Below, piece after piece: positions 60,683 to 64,000 of a stretch of 64,000 bases of DNA (positions within the stretch are counted from its first letter, which is position 1; each line of letters starts with the position of its first letter). The stretch covers positions 36,278 to 100,277 of the forward strand of contig JADKCV010000016.1 in NCBI GenBank assembly GCA_016718655.1, in the 5' to 3' direction. Under the pieces are notes generated by a model that had not been told where the DNA came from, searched no databases, and was given only the letters and a program-made list of their open reading frames with translations. Position numbers and translations under genes: made by a program. This DNA comes from Flavobacteriales bacterium (lineage in GTDB: Bacteria; Bacteroidota; Bacteroidia; Flavobacteriales_F; PHOS-HE28).

Positions 60683-62014
60683 ATGCGCATCCTCCTCCTC
60701 ATCTCCCGGCTGGTCGTAGGACCGCTGTTCATCGTCAGTGGTCTCATCAAGGCCAATGATCCACTGGGATTCTCCTACAAGCTCGAGGAGTATTTCGCGG
60801 AGAGCGCGTTGAACCTGCCTTGGTTGGAACCGTTCGCGTTGGCACTTGCCGTGCTGGCATGCCTGGCGGAGGTGGTGCTGGGCTTCGCGATCCTTTTCGG
60901 AGGGCGCATGAAATTGGCGACCTGGTCGCTGCTCTTGCTCACCCTGTTCTTCGGGTGGCTCACTGCATATACCGCCACGTGCGACCCCAATGGTACGTAC
61001 ACGGTGATGGTGGACGGGCAGGAGATGACCCGTTCTGTGACCTGCGTGACCGATTGCGGTTGTTTCGGTGACGCGATGAAGGGTTCCGTTGGTAGAAGTC
61101 TAACGCCCTGGGAGAGCTTCAGCAAGGACATGTTCCTGCTCGCCTTCATCCTGCCGCTCTTCTTCCGCCGTGCCCATATCGCGTGGAACACCACCAAGGA
61201 CGATCTGATAGTGCTCCCAGTAGGCCTGTTGTTGGTGGCGTTATGGAGTTGGGTCTTCACCTGGTGGGGACCGGTCTGGTTCACCCTGCTCGGTTTCGCA
61301 GGGTATCTTCTTGTCAAGCGGTTCATGCAAGCACCTCGCGCCGAGTGGACCGCTGCCGTCTGGGCGGCGATCATCACGCTCGTATTCAGTTGGTGGAACT
61401 ATGCCCATCTCCCCTTGCGTGACTATCGCGCTTACGCCATAGGCAAGAACATCGCCGAACAGAAGGTGATGGGCAAGGCACCCGTCCAGCAGATCTTCAT
61501 GCTCTACAAGGACAAGCGCAATGGCGAGGTGAAGGAATACGACAGCAAGGGTGCCTACCCGTGGGATGACGACAACTTCGAATACGTGGACCGTCGGATC
61601 GTGGAGATCGAACCGGGTATCGATTCACCGGTCCAGGACTTCCTCCTGACCGATGTGGATGGCACCGACATCACCAACGACGTGTTGGCCGAGCCAACGC
61701 CTGTGTTGCTCATCATGGTCTACAATGTGCAGAAGGCGGCCACCGGGAACCTGTCGTCCATTGCGGCCCTCGCGCAAGAGGCGTACGCCAAAGGGTGGTA
61801 CGTGTACGGGGTCAGTGCGAGCCCGTTCGAGCAATGCGAGGAGTTCCGCCACGCTCATCAACTTCCCTTCGATTTCGTGCAGTGTGATGAGAAGACCATC
61901 AAAACAGCCATCCGCAGCAACCCCGGGGTGATGGTGCTGCAACAAGGCACGGTGAAGGGGCAGTGGCACCACAACGATGTGCCAACACTGGCCACGATCA
62001 GCGCAGGGCTATGA
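60683..62014 (+). CDS. DoxX/MauE-type membrane protein with C-terminal thioredoxin-like domain (BT_3928 family)
   Basis: A 443-residue protein. The first ~250 residues hold about eight membrane segments and the DoxX-like pattern (RLVVGPLFIVSGLIKANDP), with a conserved Cys cluster in CVTDCGCFGD (about residues 119-128). After a soluble linker with KDKRNGEVKEYDSKG comes a thioredoxin-like region (about 330-443) in which the CxxC is lost. A 5'-upstream TATCTTCG box is present. The family is found beside tpiA and the DUF1599 gene in Bacteroidota, consistent with this position; a redox role is inferred from the folds only. Confidence 0.88.
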   Translation: MRILLLISRLVVGPLFIVSGLIKANDPLGFSYKLEEYFAESALNLPWLEPFALALAVLACLAEVVLGFAILFGGRMKLATWSLLLLTLFFGWLTAYTATCDPNGTYTVMVDGQEMTRSVTCVTDCGCFGDAMKGSVGRSLTPWESFSKDMFLLAFILPLFFRRAHIAWNTTKDDLIVLPVGLLLVALWSWVFTWWGPVWFTLLGFAGYLLVKRFMQAPRAEWTAAVWAAIITLVFSWWNYAHLPLRDYRAYAIGKNIAEQKVMGKAPVQQIFMLYKDKRNGEVKEYDSKGAYPWDDDNFEYVDRRIVEIEPGIDSPVQDFLLTDVDGTDITNDVLAEPTPVLLIMVYNVQKAATGNLSSIAALAQEAYAKGWYVYGVSASPFEQCEEFRHAHQLPFDFVQCDEKTIKTAIRSNPGVMVLQQGTVKGQWHHNDVPTLATISAGL

Positions 62015-62198
62015 TCGGATGCTGGTGGTGAAGCGGATGGTCTGCGCCACCAGGGTTGAAGGAGCCCGTATCAACGCCCAAGCAAGGTGGAGTTGATCCC
62101 GATCGGTTGTTCAGAACTCGCCATGGCGCTGCGGATCGCACTTCCGTGAGCCGCCCATCTTTGTCACACATGCCTACACCAGTGGGAAGCATTTGACC

Positions 62199-62963
62199 AT
62201 GAGGACGATCGTAGCAGGCAACTGGAAGATGCATAAGGACCGGATCGAAGCGGCTGACCTCATCGCGGCCGTCATCGCAGGAGCGGATGCCTGGTCGCCA
62301 TCGGTGGATGTGGTCGTTGCCCCTCCGTTCCCGTTCCTTGCCGAAGCGGTGGAACGTGCTCGTGGAACGCGCTTGGTGGTGGCCGCTCAGAACTGCCACG
62401 AGGCTGCTCATGGGGCGTACACCGGTGAGGTCAGTGTGGCCATGCTGAGCAGCATCGGCGTCGGAGCCTGCATCGTGGGGCACAGTGAAAGGCGCCAATA
62501 CTTCGGCGAGACCGATGCTGCAGTTGGACGCAAGATCGCAGCATTGCTCAGCGCGAACATCATGCCCATCTACTGTTGCGGCGAGGTGTTGGATGAGCGT
62601 GAGCAGGGCCGCCACTTCGAGGTGGTCGCTCGGCAGATGGACGAAGCATTCCGCGAACTGGATGTGTCAGCCATCGCCCGCACGGTCATCGCTTATGAAC
62701 CCGTTTGGGCGATCGGTACCGGGCGCACTGCAACGCCTGACCAAGCGCAGGAGATCCATGCGTTCATCCGCGGGCAGCTCGTGGGTCGCATCGGTGATGC
62801 CGGTCGTGAAGTACCCCTGCTCTATGGCGGAAGTTGCAAGCCCGACAACGCGGGTGGTCTATTCGGTCGGTCCGATATCAATGGCGGGCTGATCGGCGGC
62901 GCCGCACTTGATGCGACCCAGTTCACAGCACTCATCACCATCGCCGGTGAGGTCATGAATTGA
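62199..62963 (+). CDS. tpiA: Triosephosphate isomerase
   Basis: TpiA interconverts dihydroxyacetone phosphate and glyceraldehyde 3-phosphate. The 254-residue protein shows Asn8/Lys10 in AGNWKMHK, the electrophile His95 in VGHSERRQYFGE, the base Glu167 in AYEPVWAIGTG and the phosphate-gripping LLYGGSCKPDNA and GGLIGGAAL loops. The ATG at 62199 is chosen over the TTG at 62193. The 184 bases upstream hold no gene; CATCTTTG at 62157 is a possible promoter box. Confidence 0.97.
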   Translation: MRTIVAGNWKMHKDRIEAADLIAAVIAGADAWSPSVDVVVAPPFPFLAEAVERARGTRLVVAAQNCHEAAHGAYTGEVSVAMLSSIGVGACIVGHSERRQYFGETDAAVGRKIAALLSANIMPIYCCGEVLDEREQGRHFEVVARQMDEAFRELDVSAIARTVIAYEPVWAIGTGRTATPDQAQEIHAFIRGQLVGRIGDAGREVPLLYGGSCKPDNAGGLFGRSDINGGLIGGAALDATQFTALITIAGEVMN

Positions 62964-62987
62964 CCCCTACTGAACAACCACACGACC

Positions 62988-63842
62988 GTGCCATACACCG
63001 AGGTCACCTTCCTGATCGCTCCTGTGGATCCCTGGCGTGACCTGCTCATGGTCGAACTGGCCGATATCGGTTTCGACAGCTTCGAGGAAGGTTTCACGGA
63101 CCGGTCGGGGACGCGTGGGGAGCTACGCGCCTATGTGCCGAGCGCGCGCTTCGAACCATCAAGCATCGATCAGCTGCTCGCCGTTCGTGATCCACACGTG
63201 AGTGTGAGTTGGACGAGCATGGAGATCGCCGACCGCAACTGGAACGCTGAGTGGGAAAGTAGCTTCCAACCGGTCGAGGTGGGCAAGGATGTGCGCATCA
63301 GAGCCGACTTCCATCCATCCGTCCCGGGTTTCACACATGAATTGGTCATTACACCACGCATGGCCTTCGGGACAGGACACCATGCCACCACGCGCATGAT
63401 GGTCCTCGGAATGCTGCCCCTGGACCTGAAGGACAAGGCCGTATGTGATCTGGGCTGTGGTACGGGCGTGTTGGCCATCCTTGCTGAGCGCATGGGCGCG
63501 GCGACCTGCAGGGCCATCGACATCGACCAAGGTGCGGTGGACAATGCGTTGGAGAACGTGGCCCGGAACGATTGTCACGTGACCACTGTGGAAAAGGGCG
63601 AGGCCAGCGCGCTGAAAGGCCATACCTACGACCTTATCTTGGCGAACATCGAACGTAATGTACTTCTTGATGCGATGCCCGTGATGGCCGCTGCCTTGCG
63701 GCCGGGAGGCGTCTTGTTCCTGAGCGGATTCGTGGTGACGGACAGGCACATGATGGCACAACGTGCCAAGGAACATGGTCTTGAACTTGCTGAACGCTTG
63801 AACGAGGGTGACTGGGCCATGCTCGGTTGTCGAAAACCATGA
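62988..63842 (+). CDS. prmA: Ribosomal protein L11 methyltransferase
   Basis: PrmA trimethylates ribosomal protein L11. The 284-residue protein has an N-terminal substrate-binding domain (WRDLLMVELADIGFDSFEEG), a linker, and a class I methyltransferase domain with MAFGTGHHATTRMM, motif I VCDLGCGTGVLAILAERMGA, and LILANIERNVLLDAMPVM. It starts with GTG at 62988; no ATG is available in frame near the expected N-terminus. It lies 24 bases after tpiA, so the two are probably co-transcribed. Confidence 0.95.
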   Translation: MPYTEVTFLIAPVDPWRDLLMVELADIGFDSFEEGFTDRSGTRGELRAYVPSARFEPSSIDQLLAVRDPHVSVSWTSMEIADRNWNAEWESSFQPVEVGKDVRIRADFHPSVPGFTHELVITPRMAFGTGHHATTRMMVLGMLPLDLKDKAVCDLGCGTGVLAILAERMGAATCRAIDIDQGAVDNALENVARNDCHVTTVEKGEASALKGHTYDLILANIERNVLLDAMPVMAAALRPGGVLFLSGFVVTDRHMMAQRAKEHGLELAERLNEGDWAMLGCRKP

Positions 63843-63855
63843 ACCCGTGGATCGG

Positions 63856-64000
63856 ATGAACGCACGGAACGATAGCATCTCCTCGATCGCGAGGCTGGCC
63901 CGGCAGTTGCCGCTGATGGTCCTGTTCGGATTGGCCCTTGGACCAGGAGCATACGCACAGACCAAGCCCTTCTCCTCGGACCAAGCCCTCTTCCTGGAGA
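63856..64000 (+). CDS. 5' part of a secreted protein, cut by the right edge
   Basis: From an ATG at 63856 the frame stays open for 48 codons to the right edge. A longer-than-usual signal peptide (charged residues 1-15, hydrophobic about 17-32, cleavage near AYAQ at 37) is followed by TKPFSSDQALFLE. The gene starts 13 bases after prmA and probably shares its transcript. Too little is present to identify the product. Confidence 0.6.
   Translation, partial: MNARNDSISSIARLARQLPLMVLFGLALGPGAYAQTKPFSSDQALFLE

Overview
The window is a GC-rich (roughly 60% by eye) chromosomal segment of a member of the Bacteroidota, most likely an uncultured Flavobacteriales-type bacterium. The evidence is type IX secretion (T9SS) C-terminal sorting domains on several secreted proteins, a gliding-motility-type C-terminal domain on a giant Ig-repeat adhesin, a PorE-like periplasmic protein, families largely restricted to Bacteroidota (DUF4920, DUF3667, DUF1599, DoxX/thioredoxin fusion), lack of Shine-Dalgarno sequences, and TAnnTTTG/TAnnTTCG promoter-like boxes close to start codons. 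No tRNA, rRNA, CRISPR array, insertion sequence or prophage was seen. Genes fill almost the whole window; the only gap over 300 bases is 32604-32929.

Layout. 1-6.4 kb, minus strand: a membrane protein cut by the left edge, fused formimidoyltransferase-cyclodeaminase (ftcD), a CPBP membrane protease, imidazolonepropionase (hutI) and a T9SS SGNH hydrolase; ftcD and hutI are the lower half of histidine degradation. 6.5-15 kb, plus strand: chorismate synthase (aroC), a large AsmA-like protein, a PorE-like TPR/PD40/OmpA protein and a secreted lysyl-endopeptidase-like protease. 15-21 kb: a TerC-type membrane protein, a Cys/Met-metabolism PLP enzyme, a GT-C glycosyltransferase, a RimK-type ATP-grasp ligase, an alpha/beta hydrolase and a frameshifted RimB-like retropepsin. 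21-30 kb: a DUF4920 lipoprotein, isoaspartyl peptidase, a four-gene envelope operon (YtxH, holin-like, unknown, AI-2E type), two small membrane proteins, then divergent cyanophycinase (cphB) and cyanophycin synthetase (cphA). With the isoaspartyl peptidase these give a complete route for making, opening and finally hydrolysing cyanophycin, an Asp/Arg nitrogen store.

30-42 kb: a low-GC lipoprotein, an SLC13-type transporter, a T9SS FG-GAP/UnbV protein, a 3-methyladenine DNA glycosylase, rplS (frameshifted) and trmD, a small secreted protein, an RND/MMPL exporter and a WG-repeat protein. 42-49 kb: a single giant adhesin gene of about 27 Ig-like units, split by a frameshift. 49-54 kb: a spermidine-synthase-like methyltransferase, two membrane-anchored class III nucleotide cyclases around a secreted repeat protein, and small proteins. 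54-64 kb: folP, a large M36 protease, DUF1599, a DinB-like protein, a DoxX/thioredoxin protein, tpiA, prmA and the start of another secreted protein.

Three genes carry apparent frameshifts in short G/C runs (retropepsin, rplS, adhesin). Since rplS is a core ribosomal gene, these most probably are base-calling or assembly errors. I found no strong candidate for a wholly new system. The most unusual items are the RimK/RimB neighbourhood, the homogenised 414-bp coding super-repeats, the two facing cyclases with different substrate-pocket residues, and apparently leaderless promoters.
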